From Phycisphaerae bacterium (GTDB taxonomy: Bacteria; Planctomycetota; Phycisphaerae; UBA1845; UTPLA1): a stretch of 64,000 bases of DNA. The stretch lies in NCBI GenBank assembly GCA_023150615.1, contig JAKLKO010000022.1:1-64000 (forward strand). The letters run 5' to 3'. The translations under genes were made by a program, and so were the position numbers. Positions 43,691 to 52,619 of the stretch are shown here, in pieces; positions within the stretch are counted from its first letter, which is position 1, and every line of letters begins with the position of its first letter. The notes under the pieces were generated by a model. It did not search any database and was not told the DNA's origin. It saw nothing but the letters and a program-made list of their open reading frames with translations.

Positions 43691-44287
43691 TCATCGGTCC
43701 GCGCGCGGAGGTTCGCGCAGGTCCGACGGCATCTCGCGGTCGGTGACGCGGTCCAGCCGCAGGTCGGGCGGCGCAACTCCGAGGTCGTCCGGCGGCGGGC
43801 AGCGGCGGAGCTCGTCGGCGCTCACCAGGCCCAGGACGAAGCAGACACACCACAGCAGCGCCATCAATGCGGCGAGGAGACATCGTCCCCACGCGAACTC
43901 CGCGGCGAGCGTCCACGCGCCGCACGCAAGCCAGAAGATCGCGCCGGCCGCCGCGACGATGGTCGCAATCCGCCCGGCGCGGGGGCGTTCCGCCTGAAGT
44001 CCGAGCCCGCACGCGGCGAGAGCCAGTCCGCCGACGAACGTGACGCACACGCCGCCCATGGCCCAGATCGGTTCCGCGCCGCCGGCGCGCCAGACGTCGA
44101 CGATCGTGCGGGCTGCCTCGATCGGTTGCTTCGACTGCGCGATCCCGGAAAACGACCAGAAGCAGCACCCACCGAGCGTCAGTACGACGCCGACGACCTG
44201 GAAGATGAGGCCGGTCGCGCGCGTCAGCGCGCGGGGCTCGGCGTCTGCCTTGGGCCGTGCGTCGGTCGAATCGCGTTGCGAGGACAC
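43691..44287 (-). CDS. membrane protein of unknown function
   Basis: A 198-residue protein with four membrane helices (near 27-48, 75-97, 106-126, 136-156) and hydrophilic ends. No family recognised. It is 28 bases downstream of yidC on the same strand and ends tail-to-tail with folC (36 bases apart), so it is probably the last gene of the trm112-like/phosphoesterase/yidC transcript. Confidence 0.6.
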   Translation of the reverse strand: MSSQRDSTDARPKADAEPRALTRATGLIFQVVGVVLTLGGCCFWSFSGIAQSKQPIEAARTIVDVWRAGGAEPIWAMGGVCVTFVGGLALAACGLGLQAERPRAGRIATIVAAAGAIFWLACGAWTLAAEFAWGRCLLAALMALLWCVCFVLGLVSADELRRCPPPDDLGVAPPDLRLDRVTDREMPSDLREPPRADR

Positions 44288-44315
44288 CGGTCCGCCGCCC
44301 TCGAATGGGTGAGAG

Positions 44316-46403
44316 TCAGCGCCGCGCCGGCCGGCTGCGAATCTGCTTCGATTCGTCGGCCATCTTCTGGAGGCGGTCGAGCCAGCCGAACGACCTTCGC
44401 CCGCGGCCGTTGTCTGAGGGCGGCTGGAACTTCTTTCGTTCCTCGTCGCGCTGCATGTGCGTTCGGATGCGCTTCTGCTCGATCATGCCGAACAGGTTGC
44501 TGGTGAGGATGTAGAGACTCAGGCCGCTCGGGAAGTTGTAGAACATCAGCGCGAAGAAGATCGTCATGAAGTTCATCATCTTCTGCTGCATCGCGATCTG
44601 GTCCGCCGGACTCGGGCGGCCCGGCTCAGAGGTCGGCGGCGGCGTCGGCGGCGCGTTCGCGCGCGTGAGCTTCTGCGTGTACTTCTGCTGAAGGTACATG
44701 GTGAGGCCCATGAAGATGGGCAGGATGTTGATCGAGGAGATCGGCCCCATCAGTGCGTCCAGCAGCGGAACATGAATGGCGCGGCCAAACGCGTAGATCG
44801 CGTCCGGCGCGGACAGGTCGCGGATCCACAGCACGAAGGGTTCGTGCCGAAGCTCGAACGTGGTGTTCAGCGTCGACCACAGCGCGACCCAGACGGGCAT
44901 TTGCAGCATCAGCGGCAGGCAGCTCATCAGGTTTCCGGCCGGGTTGACGCCCTCCTCGCGATAGAGCTGGAGCGTCGCCTGGTTGAGCGCCTGCCGGTCG
45001 TTCGCGTACTTGCGCTTTAACTCCTCCAGCTTCGGCTGGATGCCCGCCATGCCCTTCTGCATCCGGGCCATGTTGATTTGCGCCTTCTTGGTGACCGGAT
45101 GCAGGATGGTGCGCACGATCAGCACAAGAACGATGATCGCCCAGCCGTAGTTGTGCGTGCCCGGCAAAACTCGGTGCAGCAGCGAGAACAGGCGCTGCAT
45201 GAGTCGGGCCAGCCAGGTGAACGTGCAGCTCGATTGATCGGCCTGGCTGATCAGCTCGAAGTGGTGCGCCGCGGCGGCCGGCTCCGCGAGGATCACGGAT
45301 TCGCTTCGCGGACCGAGATAGATGTCGAAGGCGCACTCGAACGATCCGCGCGGGGCGAGCGGCGCTGCGGGCGAGACGGCCCATTCGACCGTCAAGTCGC
45401 CGGCGTCCGCGGCACTCGTCGCCAGCAGCGTCCGCGTCGTAACTTTCTTGATGAAGTCACTCGACGGCGAGGCGTCGCGACGAGCCGGCGCCATCATGCA
45501 GGCGAAGTACTTGTTTCCGATCGCGGCCCAGCCGATCGGGTTGCCCTCGGGGAGAAACGACTTCTGATGGTCTTCTTCCGCGAAGACCTTGTGGCGCGCC
45601 AGCGGGGTCTCGATGCGGTCGCCGCGCTGGACGTAGGCGTAGCGATCGTCGGCGCGGAGCTCCTCCACGCGCAGTCCAAGCGGTCCGCCCTGCGTCAGCA
45701 CGACCGTCCGCGCCGCGTCCGACAGGTTGTCGATGGCGGTGGTGAGCCGGATCATGCGCGAATCGTGCGCAAGCTCGAAGCGTTTTCGCAGCCGGAGGAT
45801 CGGCAGCCCGTCGCGCGTAATGGTCGTCTGGAACGTCGCCGACTCGCCCTTCTCGCGCGGCTCGCGCTCGACCTGCCAGGTGACGTTGTCCAGCCGGATC
45901 TCCGCATTCTCCTCCACGAGCAGAACGCGCTCGCTCGCCATTGCGCGGAATGTCCGGCCGCTCGCCGGATCGAGGATCGGTCGCATCAGGTCGTAGGTGT
46001 CCGGGGGCGAATCTTTCCGCGGCGGGTGATTCCGGGCATCGGTCAGATCAGCCGCCTCGATCGCGGCGCCAATGGGCGACAGTTGCAAGGCGATGACGTA
46101 CGGATTGACGTTCGCGCCGCGCGGTGCATCGATGCCGAGGGGAATCGGCTCGGTCACACGGGCGCTCGTCGCGGCGAACTCGGCCGGACTCGTTGGTGCG
46201 CGGCCCGCCGATGCGGGCGCGGCGGCGGCGCTGGCGGGCGATGGGGCCGGTTGGACCGTCGGCGCGACCGCGGTCTGGATCGTCGGCGCTGCGGGCGCCG
46301 GGGGCGGAGGCGGGTACAGCCGGCGCTGCAGCTCGGTCCAGCCGATCAGCAGGATCAGGCAAAGGGCCGTAAACAGGAGCATTCGCCGGGCGTCGGAGCT
46401 CAT
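44316..46403 (-). CDS. yidC: membrane protein insertase YidC
   Basis: A 695-residue Gram-negative-type YidC. N-terminal helix at about 8-26, a Pro/Ala-rich linker, a large periplasmic P1 domain to about residue 400, then the Oxa1 core: L-V-R-T-I-L-H-P, M-A-R-M-Q-K-G-M-A-G-I-Q-P-K, L-P-L-M-L-Q-M-P-V-W, and a final M-M-N-F-M-T-I-F-F-A-L-M-F-Y-N-F. The linker is long (about residues 28-75). It inserts membrane proteins with or without SecYEG. The ATG at 46403 is the conserved start. The phosphoesterase gene is 43 bases upstream. Confidence 0.96.
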   Translation of the reverse strand: MSSDARRMLLFTALCLILLIGWTELQRRLYPPPPPAPAAPTIQTAVAPTVQPAPSPASAAAAPASAGRAPTSPAEFAATSARVTEPIPLGIDAPRGANVNPYVIALQLSPIGAAIEAADLTDARNHPPRKDSPPDTYDLMRPILDPASGRTFRAMASERVLLVEENAEIRLDNVTWQVEREPREKGESATFQTTITRDGLPILRLRKRFELAHDSRMIRLTTAIDNLSDAARTVVLTQGGPLGLRVEELRADDRYAYVQRGDRIETPLARHKVFAEEDHQKSFLPEGNPIGWAAIGNKYFACMMAPARRDASPSSDFIKKVTTRTLLATSAADAGDLTVEWAVSPAAPLAPRGSFECAFDIYLGPRSESVILAEPAAAAHHFELISQADQSSCTFTWLARLMQRLFSLLHRVLPGTHNYGWAIIVLVLIVRTILHPVTKKAQINMARMQKGMAGIQPKLEELKRKYANDRQALNQATLQLYREEGVNPAGNLMSCLPLMLQMPVWVALWSTLNTTFELRHEPFVLWIRDLSAPDAIYAFGRAIHVPLLDALMGPISSINILPIFMGLTMYLQQKYTQKLTRANAPPTPPPTSEPGRPSPADQIAMQQKMMNFMTIFFALMFYNFPSGLSLYILTSNLFGMIEQKRIRTHMQRDEERKKFQPPSDNGRGRRSFGWLDRLQKMADESKQIRSRPARR

Positions 46404-46446
46404 GATGGGAAGGGTCGCCTGCGGAATCGGGGCCCGCGCCGTGCCC

Positions 46447-47205
46447 CTACTTTCCCTCGAACAAGCGCGCGCCGAGAAAATCGTCGAGGCACTCGCTGGA
46501 CCGGATCTTGTTCGCGGCCGCTTCGATGTCGTACTCGAGCCGGATGAACTCCACCCGGTCGTCGTCGACGACGACATAGGCCGCGCGCGGATCGCGATCG
46601 CGCGGCTGCCCGACGCTGCCGACGTTGATGATGGTCTTCTCCTCGCCGATCGTGTAGACGCCGTGGTCCATTTCGTAAGGCGGCTCGAAGTACGGATCGT
46701 CGACGAACACGCCGGGCACATGCGTGTGCCCGACGAAGCAGGTCATCTTGTCCATGCGTTCGAAGTTCGCCAGGAGCTTGTGCGGGTTGGTGTAGACGTC
46801 GTCGGGGAAAAGGTACTCGTTGATCGGTTTGCGCGGCGAGCCGTGTACGAACAGCATGTCTTCGATTTCGTAGCGGACCGGGAGCTGTCCGAGGAACCTC
46901 CAGCGCCGGTTCCGCGCCGAGACGTCCGGTTCTTCCTCGAGTACCTGCCGCGTCCAGTAGCAAGCCTTCTCGGCCGCGGCGTTGAAGTTCGCGGGCTCGT
47001 AGAACACGGCGTGGTCGTGATTGCCGCACAGGCTGACGACCGTGCGCTGCATGACGAGGTCGAGGCACTCGCGCGGACTGGCGCCGTAGCCGACGACGTC
47101 GCCGAGACAGACGATCCGCTCGAGCCCGCGGCGATCGATGTCCGCCAGCACGGCCGTGAGCGCCTCGGCGTTCGAGTGAATGTCGGAGATGATCGCGAAT
47201 TTCAT
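46447..47205 (-). CDS. calcineurin-like metallophosphoesterase
   Basis: A 252-residue two-metal phosphoesterase of the YfcE/diadenosine tetraphosphatase type. Signature blocks: S-D-I-H-S-N (Asp8, His10), G-D-V-V-G, G-N-H-D-H, H-G-S-P and G-H-T-H. Preceding trm112-like gene on the same strand. Substrate unassigned. Confidence 0.92.
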   Translation of the reverse strand: MKFAIISDIHSNAEALTAVLADIDRRGLERIVCLGDVVGYGASPRECLDLVMQRTVVSLCGNHDHAVFYEPANFNAAAEKACYWTRQVLEEEPDVSARNRRWRFLGQLPVRYEIEDMLFVHGSPRKPINEYLFPDDVYTNPHKLLANFERMDKMTCFVGHTHVPGVFVDDPYFEPPYEMDHGVYTIGEEKTIINVGSVGQPRDRDPRAAYVVVDDDRVEFIRLEYDIEAAANKIRSSECLDDFLGARLFEGK

Positions 47206-47244
47206 CGCTGCGAGCCTGCGACTCCGCGGCCGGGGCCGATCCGG

Positions 47245-47454
47245 TCATGCCGTCGGCGACGGTGCGGGGGATTCCGCCTCGTCAATCAACATGATCGGAA
47301 TGCCCTCGCGGATCGGGTACCGGAGGCCGCACGCCGACGAGGTGCACACCAGCCGGGGTTCTCGCCCTCCGTCCGAGTCGACGTCCTTCAACTCCACCTT
47401 CGATCGGCATTTCGGGCAGACCAGGATCTCCAGCAGCATCGGATCCACCGTCAT
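47245..47454 (-). CDS. Trm112/UPF0434-family zinc protein
   Basis: A 69-residue protein opening L-L-E-I-L-V-C-P-K-C, the zinc-binding start of the Trm112/YcaR family; the second Cys cluster is reduced to one Cys (S-S-A-C-G-L). It ends with R-E-G-I-P-I-M-L, also typical. In other organisms relatives activate methyltransferases. First gene of the yidC-containing operon; its promoter is at 47508-47536. Confidence 0.88.
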   Translation of the reverse strand: MTVDPMLLEILVCPKCRSKVELKDVDSDGGREPRLVCTSSACGLRYPIREGIPIMLIDEAESPAPSPTA

Positions 47455-47507
47455 GACCGCGTCTCACGCCCCGGACGAAGTTCGGTCGTCGAGTTCCCGA
47501 ACGGCGT

Positions 47508-47536
47508 ATGCTAGGGAGCGCGTGCGGGGCTGTCAA
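47508..47536 (-). promoter_or_regulatory. strong putative promoter of the trm112-like/yidC operon
   Basis: On the minus strand TTGACA (47536-47531, perfect), a 17-base spacer and TAGCAT (47513-47508). Back-to-back with the efp promoter, with an 18-bp palindrome between them. Confidence 0.65.
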
Positions 47537-47542
47537 TTCGGG

Positions 47543-47560
47543 GCGCCGCCGCGGCGGCGC
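47543..47560. promoter_or_regulatory. 18-bp perfect palindrome between divergent promoters
   Basis: Positions 47543-47560 read GCGCCGCCGCGGCGGCGC, identical on both strands. It directly abuts the -35 box of the efp promoter and lies 6 bases outside the -35 of the opposite promoter, a classic place for an operator that would control both. Confidence 0.5.
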
Positions 47561-47588
47561 TTGACGCGGGCGGCCGATCGGCCACAAT
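47561..47588 (+). promoter_or_regulatory. putative efp promoter
   Basis: TTGACG (47561-47566), a 16-base spacer and CACAAT (47583-47588). Transcription would start near 47595, leader about 35 bases. Confidence 0.5.
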
Positions 47589-47620
47589 GAGTCGTTTGGA
47601 TCGGGGGCGATTCGCGCGAC

Positions 47621-47629
47621 GAGGTGATC
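47621..47629 (+). promoter_or_regulatory. extended Shine-Dalgarno of efp
   Basis: GAGGTGATC matches nine bases of the complement of the usual 16S rRNA 3' end (GAUCACCUC). It lies directly before the ATG at 47630. It also contains the GTG at 47624, which is thus unlikely to be the start. Confidence 0.5.
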
Positions 47630-48190
47630 ATGATCAAGGCGGTGGAGATGCGCAAGGGGATGGTGGTCGAGCACGAGGGGCAGCTCTGGACCGTGCATGA
47701 TTTCCAGATCGTCGCGAAGGGCAACTGGCGCAGCTACATCGCGGCCAAGCTTAAGAATTTCAAGAGTGGAAACGTCGTTGACGCGCGCTTCAGCACGGAC
47801 GACAAGATCGAGACCCCGCGCGTCGAGGGCAAGGAGCACGAATTTCTCTATCGCGAGGGCGACAACTACGTCTTCATGGACGTCGAGTCCTTCGACCAGG
47901 TCAGCGTCCCGGCTGATCTCGTGCCCGATGGCCAGCACTATCTCAAGGGCAACGAGCGCTGCAAGTGCCTGATCATGGACGGCCAGGTGCTCGGCGTGGA
48001 GCTGCCGAACGTCGTCGAGCTGCGCGTCGCGGACACGGCGCCGATGATCCGCGGAGCGACGGCCACGAACCAGAGCAAGGAAGCAGTCCTCGAGACGGGA
48101 CTGAAGATCCGCGTTCCCCCGTTCATTGAAACCGGCGAGACGATCCGACTGGACACGCGCACCGGTGAGTACATCGAGCGCGCCAAGTAG
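47630..48190 (+). CDS. efp: elongation factor P with non-lysine tip
   Basis: A 186-residue EF-P, which relieves ribosome stalling at polyproline stretches. An ungapped 35-residue alignment from Met7 (M-R-K-G) to Leu41 with the Escherichia coli protein places the modified Lys34 opposite Asn32 (A-K-G-N-W-R-S), with a Lys at 30 instead of Pro. Domains II/III are regular (C-terminal P-P-F-I-E-T-G-E-T-I-R-L-D-T). Thus beta-lysylation at the usual place is excluded. Extended Shine-Dalgarno and promoter support the start. Gene order efp...accB-accC resembles other bacteria. Confidence 0.95.
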   Translation: MIKAVEMRKGMVVEHEGQLWTVHDFQIVAKGNWRSYIAAKLKNFKSGNVVDARFSTDDKIETPRVEGKEHEFLYREGDNYVFMDVESFDQVSVPADLVPDGQHYLKGNERCKCLIMDGQVLGVELPNVVELRVADTAPMIRGATATNQSKEAVLETGLKIRVPPFIETGETIRLDTRTGEYIERAK

Positions 48191-48233
48191 CGCCGCCGCA
48201 CGGCGCGAGCGTCCGACGCCGCCGGCGCTTGCG

Positions 48234-49019
48234 ATGCGCGGCTTCGCCCGGCTCGTCGCGATCATCAGCGCCGTTCTCGATCCCATCCTCGGGCTGATGA
48301 GCACCCTGCCCGGCACCGTCTTCGGTCCCGGTCCGACGCAGCGCTGGGACTCGCCGCGCCGCCGGCGCCGCGGCCTCGTCATCATCGTCGGTGGCATCGA
48401 AGGCCCGAGTCTCTACGCCCGGGCCATGGCGATCGGCCTGCTGCGATACGGATGGCGCGGGGCGATCGTCGTGTCGCGCTGGAACGCCGGCGTGCCGTGG
48501 CTCCGCGCGTTCGTGAACCTGATGAGTTCGGCGCACCACACTCGCTGCGCCCACGCGCTCGCCGCACAGATCGCCGAATATCGCCGCGGACATCCCGACG
48601 GATACATCGCGATCATCGCGCAATCCGGCGGCTGCTGGATCACGATTCGCGCGCTGGAGCGGATGGAGGACTCCATTCGCGTTGATCGCGCCGTGCTCCT
48701 CGCGCCGGCCGTGTCCTCCGGCTATGACGTGGCACGCGCGGCGCAGCGCTGCCGCGGCGGACTCATGTCGGTCGGCGGGCCGGGAGATTTATTCTATCTC
48801 GGGTTGGGGACGCTCGCGCTCGGCACGTCTGATCGCCGGTTCCGTCCGGCGGCCGGCCTGCTCGGCTGGCAGCATCATCCGCCGGGGTTCGTCGATGCGC
48901 GCTGGCGGCCGGAGTGGCTGCGCCACGGCTACCTCGGCAGTCACATTACGGTTTGCTATCCGCGCTTCATTCGGGCGGTCATCGCGCCGTGGCTGGTCGG
49001 CGACGCCGCGAGAACGTGA
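48234..49019 (+). CDS. alpha/beta-hydrolase-like protein
   Basis: A 261-residue protein with a strand-turn-helix I-I-A-Q-S-G-G (Ser131), a nucleophile elbow of the alpha/beta-hydrolase type. L-V-I-I-V-G-G-I-E-G-P-S (near 48-59) resembles the oxyanion-loop region. The His of the triad may be in H-I-T-V (about 244). Substrate unknown. It begins 43 bases after efp and overlaps the convergent PEP-CTERM gene by 41 bases. Confidence 0.7.
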   Translation: MRGFARLVAIISAVLDPILGLMSTLPGTVFGPGPTQRWDSPRRRRRGLVIIVGGIEGPSLYARAMAIGLLRYGWRGAIVVSRWNAGVPWLRAFVNLMSSAHHTRCAHALAAQIAEYRRGHPDGYIAIIAQSGGCWITIRALERMEDSIRVDRAVLLAPAVSSGYDVARAAQRCRGGLMSVGGPGDLFYLGLGTLALGTSDRRFRPAAGLLGWQHHPPGFVDARWRPEWLRHGYLGSHITVCYPRFIRAVIAPWLVGDAART

Positions 49020-49338
49020 GAAGTCCCGCCGTGGCGAGAAAAGCGCCTGTCGCGGGCTCCGGCAGGATCGTGGTCGACTCGGACTCGCAGCGCGCGGCCG
49101 GCGGGTCATCGATGAGCGCGCTGATGTCGTCGAGGGCGCGCTGCGAACGCGGCTCGCAGGTCGACGCGAAGATTTGTCCGCGATTTGCGAAGAGCGGCGC
49201 GTTCGGGTCGTCCGCGCGGAACAATGCGGCCGTTGCATCCACGGATGTGGCGCGCGGCGCCTCAACTGCGGCGGCGCGGACGATCGAAGGGAAACCGATC
49301 GCGAGGCCGGTGACAGCAGCGATGACGAGGCGGGTCAT
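48979..49338 (-). CDS. small PEP-CTERM sorting-signal protein
   Basis: A 119-residue secreted protein. Signal peptide of about 23 residues (F-P-S-I-V-R-A-A-A), a body of about 70 residues with two cysteines, and a C-terminal tripartite signal: L-P-E-P-A-T (from about 90), a short hydrophobic helix and R-R-R-R. This is the PEP-CTERM tag that an exosortase cleaves. No exosortase is seen here. The ATG at 49338 is preceded by a G-rich stretch. Function of the body unknown. Confidence 0.78.
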   Translation of the reverse strand: MTRLVIAAVTGLAIGFPSIVRAAAVEAPRATSVDATAALFRADDPNAPLFANRGQIFASTCEPRSQRALDDISALIDDPPAARCESESTTILPEPATGAFLATAGLLTFSRRRRPATAR

Positions 49339-49711
49339 GTGAGCCCCCCAGCGGCGCGACCCGCGGCAGCGAACAGCGCGGCGATCGCGTCGACTCAAAG
49401 ATACGATTCATCGCCGCGCCGGCGAAACCAGACGGACGACATTGAGGAATGCGAGTGGCGGCGACCGAAAAAAGCCCGGAGCTCTGGCGATTCCCGACGT
49501 CTCCGGTGCGTCGCCGCTGACCGGTGCGCGAGTGTCCGCGGCCCGATAAGCGGTCAGCGACCGCGCGGGTCGGCTTGACCGCTGCGGTGGGGTTCCGTAT
49601 TCTCCGTCGCATCTGGCGCGGTGGATCGGGTTGCTGGGACGGGGTTTTTCGAGTCTGCCATCCCCCTGCGCCGCGACCGACGCGCTGCCGACGGCGCGAA
49701 CGGGTAACAGC
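49339..49711. other. intergenic region with acc promoter
   Basis: A 373-base gap between the PEP-CTERM gene (minus) and accB (plus). It holds a good plus-strand promoter at 49575-49603 and a leader of about 100 bases before accB. Frames within it are shadow-like. No riboswitch or tRNA recognised. Confidence 0.5.
49575..49603 (+). promoter_or_regulatory. putative promoter of accB-accC
   Basis: TTGACC (49575-49580), a 17-base spacer and TATTCT (49598-49603). Transcription would start near 49610. Confidence 0.6.
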
Positions 49712-50182
49712 ATGGATTTCGAACAGATACGCAAACTCACCGACCTGATGGTCGAGAACAACCTGACCGAGGTGATGGTCCGCAGCGGCGACGACCGCAT
49801 CGTGATTCGCCGCGCCGTTCCCGGCGCGGCCGCATCGATCCCGATCGGCGCGTCGCCGCCGGTCGTCGTCCATCCGCCGCCGGCGGCGAACGTTCCATCG
49901 GCCGTGCCGCTGCCGAGCCCGGCCGCGTCGACCGATGACTCGCTGCTGACGATCCGCTCACCGATGGTCGGCACGTTCTACTCGGCGTCGGATCCCGATT
50001 CACCCCCGTTCGTGCAGGTCGGCAGCCGCGTGATGCCCGACACGGTCGTCTGCATCATTGAGGCGATGAAGGTCTTCAACGAGATCAAGGCCGAGGTCTC
50101 CGGCGTGATCGAGGCGGTCGTCGTCAACAACGCGCAGCCCGTCGAGTTCGGCCAGGTCCTCTTCAAGGTGACGCCGAAATAG
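49712..50182 (+). CDS. accB: biotin carboxyl carrier protein of acetyl-CoA carboxylase
   Basis: A 156-residue BCCP. N-terminal helical region, a Pro/Ala/Val linker (about 40-75), and the biotinyl domain with E-A-M-K-V (Lys120 biotinylated). It passes CO2 from biotin carboxylase to the transferase in fatty acid synthesis. accC follows 67 bases downstream. Confidence 0.96.
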   Translation: MDFEQIRKLTDLMVENNLTEVMVRSGDDRIVIRRAVPGAAASIPIGASPPVVVHPPPAANVPSAVPLPSPAASTDDSLLTIRSPMVGTFYSASDPDSPPFVQVGSRVMPDTVVCIIEAMKVFNEIKAEVSGVIEAVVVNNAQPVEFGQVLFKVTPK

Positions 50183-50249
50183 GAACCGCCGGCCGGCACG
50201 GCGCGGACGAGCGACGTCGGCCGCGCGGACCGCACCGCGGCAAGCAGCG

Positions 50250-51587
50250 ATGTATCAACGAATCCTGATCGCCAATCGAGGAGAGATCGCGCTGCGCATC
50301 ATCCGCGCCTGCCGCGAGCTGGGCGTGGAATCGGTCGTCGTGCACTCCGAAGCCGATCGCGACGCGGCCTACCTGAAGCTGGCCGACCGCGCGATCTGCA
50401 TCGGGCCGGCGCCGAGTCGCGAGAGCTACCTGATGGCCGACCGCATCATCGCCGCTGCCGAAGTTGCGAACGTGGACGCGATTCATCCGGGCTACGGCTT
50501 TCTGGCCGAGAGTGCGGCGTTTGCGGAGCAGTGCCGGGCCTCCAAGATCGACTTCGTGGGCCCGAGCGCCGAATCCATCCGGCTGCTGGGGGACAAGGCG
50601 TCGGCCAAGCGTCTGGCCCGCAAGTGCCGCGTGCCGTGCGTGCCGGGCAGCGGCGATGTCGTCGAGGAGGACGACGAGGCGGCGCGGATCGCGGCGGAGA
50701 TCGGCTATCCGGTGATGATCAAGGCGTCGGCCGGCGGCGGCGGTCGCGGCATGCGGATCGCGCATAACGAGGCGAACCTGCGCACGCAGCTCCGCAACGC
50801 GCGGGCCGAGGCGCTCAGCGCGTTCAAGGACGGGCGGGTCTATCTGGAGAAGGTGATCGAGCAGCCGCGGCACGTCGAGGTGCAGATCCTCGGCGACCGT
50901 CACGGCAACTACGTACATCTGTGGGAGCGCGATTGCTCGATGCAGCGCCGGCATCAGAAAATCATCGAGGAGTCGCCGTCGCCGGCCATCGGCGATCGCG
51001 TTCGCGAGGAGTTGTGCAAGGCGGCCGTGCGCCTGGCGAAGGCGGCCAACTACTACTCGGCCGCGACGGTCGAGTTCCTCGTCGATCGCAAGGAGAACTT
51101 CTACTTCATCGAGGTCAATACGCGCATCCAGGTGGAGCATCCGGTGACCGAGCTGGTCACCGGCACCGATCTGATCAAGTGGCAGATCCGCATCGCCGCC
51201 AATCAGAAGCTGTCGCTGCGGCAGCGCGACATCGTCCAGCAGGGGTGCGCCATCGAGGCGCGCATCAATGCCGAGGACCCGGAGAACGGGTTCCGCCCCT
51301 GCCCGGGGCGGATCGAGACCTTTCGCGCGCCGGGCGGTCCGGGTGTGCGCTGGGATTCGCACGTGCACGCAGGCTACGTGATCCCGCCGTACTACGACTC
51401 TCTGATCGGCAAGCTGATCGTGCATCAGCCGACGCGCGACGAGGCGATCGCCTGCATGCGCCGCGCGCTAGCCGAGTTCGAGATCGGTCCGATCAAAACC
51501 ACGATCCCGCTGCACCGCGAGATCTTCGGCCACAACGCCTTCATCAGCGGACAGATTGACACGTCGTTCATCGAGCGAACGTGGTGA
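50250..51587 (+). CDS. accC: biotin carboxylase subunit of acetyl-CoA carboxylase
   Basis: A 445-residue biotin carboxylase of standard length. ATP-grasp glycine loop [11 protein letters not shown] and the catalytic block [12 protein letters not shown] are intact. Together with accB it makes half of acetyl-CoA carboxylase; accA/accD are elsewhere. Ends tail-to-tail with the diguanylate cyclase. Confidence 0.98.
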   Translation: MYQRILIANRGEIALRIIRACRELGVESVVVHSEADRDAAYLKLADRAICIGPAPSRESYLMADRIIAAAEVANVDAIHPGYGFLAESAAFAEQCRASKIDFVGPSAESIRLLGDKASAKRLARKCRVPCVPGSGDVVEEDDEAARIAAEIGYPVMIKASAGGGGRGMRIAHNEANLRTQLRNARAEALSAFKDGRVYLEKVIEQPRHVEVQILGDRHGNYVHLWERDCSMQRRHQKIIEESPSPAIGDRVREELCKAAVRLAKAANYYSAATVEFLVDRKENFYFIEVNTRIQVEHPVTELVTGTDLIKWQIRIAANQKLSLRQRDIVQQGCAIEARINAEDPENGFRPCPGRIETFRAPGGPGVRWDSHVHAGYVIPPYYDSLIGKLIVHQPTRDEAIACMRRALAEFEIGPIKTTIPLHREIFGHNAFISGQIDTSFIERTW

Positions 51588-51614
51588 CCGCGCAGCGGGC
51601 GGCGCCGACGCGGA

Positions 51615-52619
51615 TCATTCACCGTCGAACGTGACGCGATTCCGGCCGTCCGACTTGCTGCGATAGAGGAGCGCGTCGACGCGGCTGAAGAGCGTGCGCG
51701 CATCGTCGTCGGGACGGGCCAGGGACGCCCCTGCCGAGATCGTGACCCGCAGCAGCTTTCCGCCGCGCTCCATCCAGGAGTGCTCGACCATGAGGCGGAA
51801 GCGCTCGGCCGCGCTGCGCAGCTTGGCCGGATCTCCCTCGCCGACGAGCACGGCGAACTCCTCGCCGCCCCAGCGGCCCGCCAGGTCGTACGCGCGGCAC
51901 GCGTTCTTGAGCGTCCGCGCCACCATCTTGAGAACCTCGTCGCCGGTCACGTGTCCGTGCTCGTCGTTGAAGCGCTTGAAGTGATCCACGTCGCACATCA
52001 CCAGGCCGACGCCGAGGTTTTCGCGGCGGAGTTCGGCCAGGCGGCTTTCGACGGCGCGTTCGAGGAATCGTCGATTGGCGATCTGTGTCAACGGGTCGAC
52101 GTAGGCGTCAATCTCGAGCGCGCGGATGCGTTCCATCGCGGCGTTGACTTCCGTGGCGTCGCTGAAGGTCTCAAACGCACCGACGATGCCGCCTGCCTGA
52201 TCCCGCAGCGCCAGGGCAAAGACGTGCACGGGAACGCGATGACCGTCCTTGTGGTGCAGAAAGAGGTCCTCCGAACGCGGCAGCCCGTCGCTCATCACGG
52301 CCGCGAGCGGGCAGCCGTGCGTGCAGCGGCAGACGCCGTTCCGGTCTACGTGACGGAGGATGTTGTCCGCGCAGCACCGCCCGAGCACCTCCGCGGCGGC
52401 GTAGCCGCTGATCTTCTCGGCGCCCTTTGACCAGTAGCGGATGCGACGTTGCGTGTCGGTGATGTACGCACCCTCCTCGAGGCTGTCGAGGAGCGTCCAA
52501 TGGAAGCCGATCCGCGCGTCTTCGAGGAAGTCTTCGAGCTGCGCCAGCTCCTGCGCCAGGCGTACCGACACGGGCAGGTCGTCGCTTGCAGTCGGATTGA
52601 GAAGCGTATCTATGTCCAT
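51615..52619 (-). CDS. PAS-GGDEF diguanylate cyclase
   Basis: A 334-residue sensor enzyme making cyclic di-GMP. The PAS domain (about 40-165) has a Cys cluster (Cys82, 83, 97, 99, 103; C-R-C-T-H-G-C-P-L) as in a PAS subfamily linked to metal or redox sensing. The GGDEF domain has an intact G-G-E-E-F active site with R-A-Y-D five residues upstream, an I-site for product feedback. The ATG at 52619 is chosen as the first Met before conserved acidic start; a longer frame goes to 52700. Confidence 0.9.
   Translation of the reverse strand: MDIDTLLNPTASDDLPVSVRLAQELAQLEDFLEDARIGFHWTLLDSLEEGAYITDTQRRIRYWSKGAEKISGYAAAEVLGRCCADNILRHVDRNGVCRCTHGCPLAAVMSDGLPRSEDLFLHHKDGHRVPVHVFALALRDQAGGIVGAFETFSDATEVNAAMERIRALEIDAYVDPLTQIANRRFLERAVESRLAELRRENLGVGLVMCDVDHFKRFNDEHGHVTGDEVLKMVARTLKNACRAYDLAGRWGGEEFAVLVGEGDPAKLRSAAERFRLMVEHSWMERGGKLLRVTISAGASLARPDDDARTLFSRVDALLYRSKSDGRNRVTFDGE

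Noticed and set aside
43673..43692. GACGTT...AACGTC hairpin as a folC terminator
   Set aside because: Only six base pairs, overlapping the neighbour's stop and with no T-tract.
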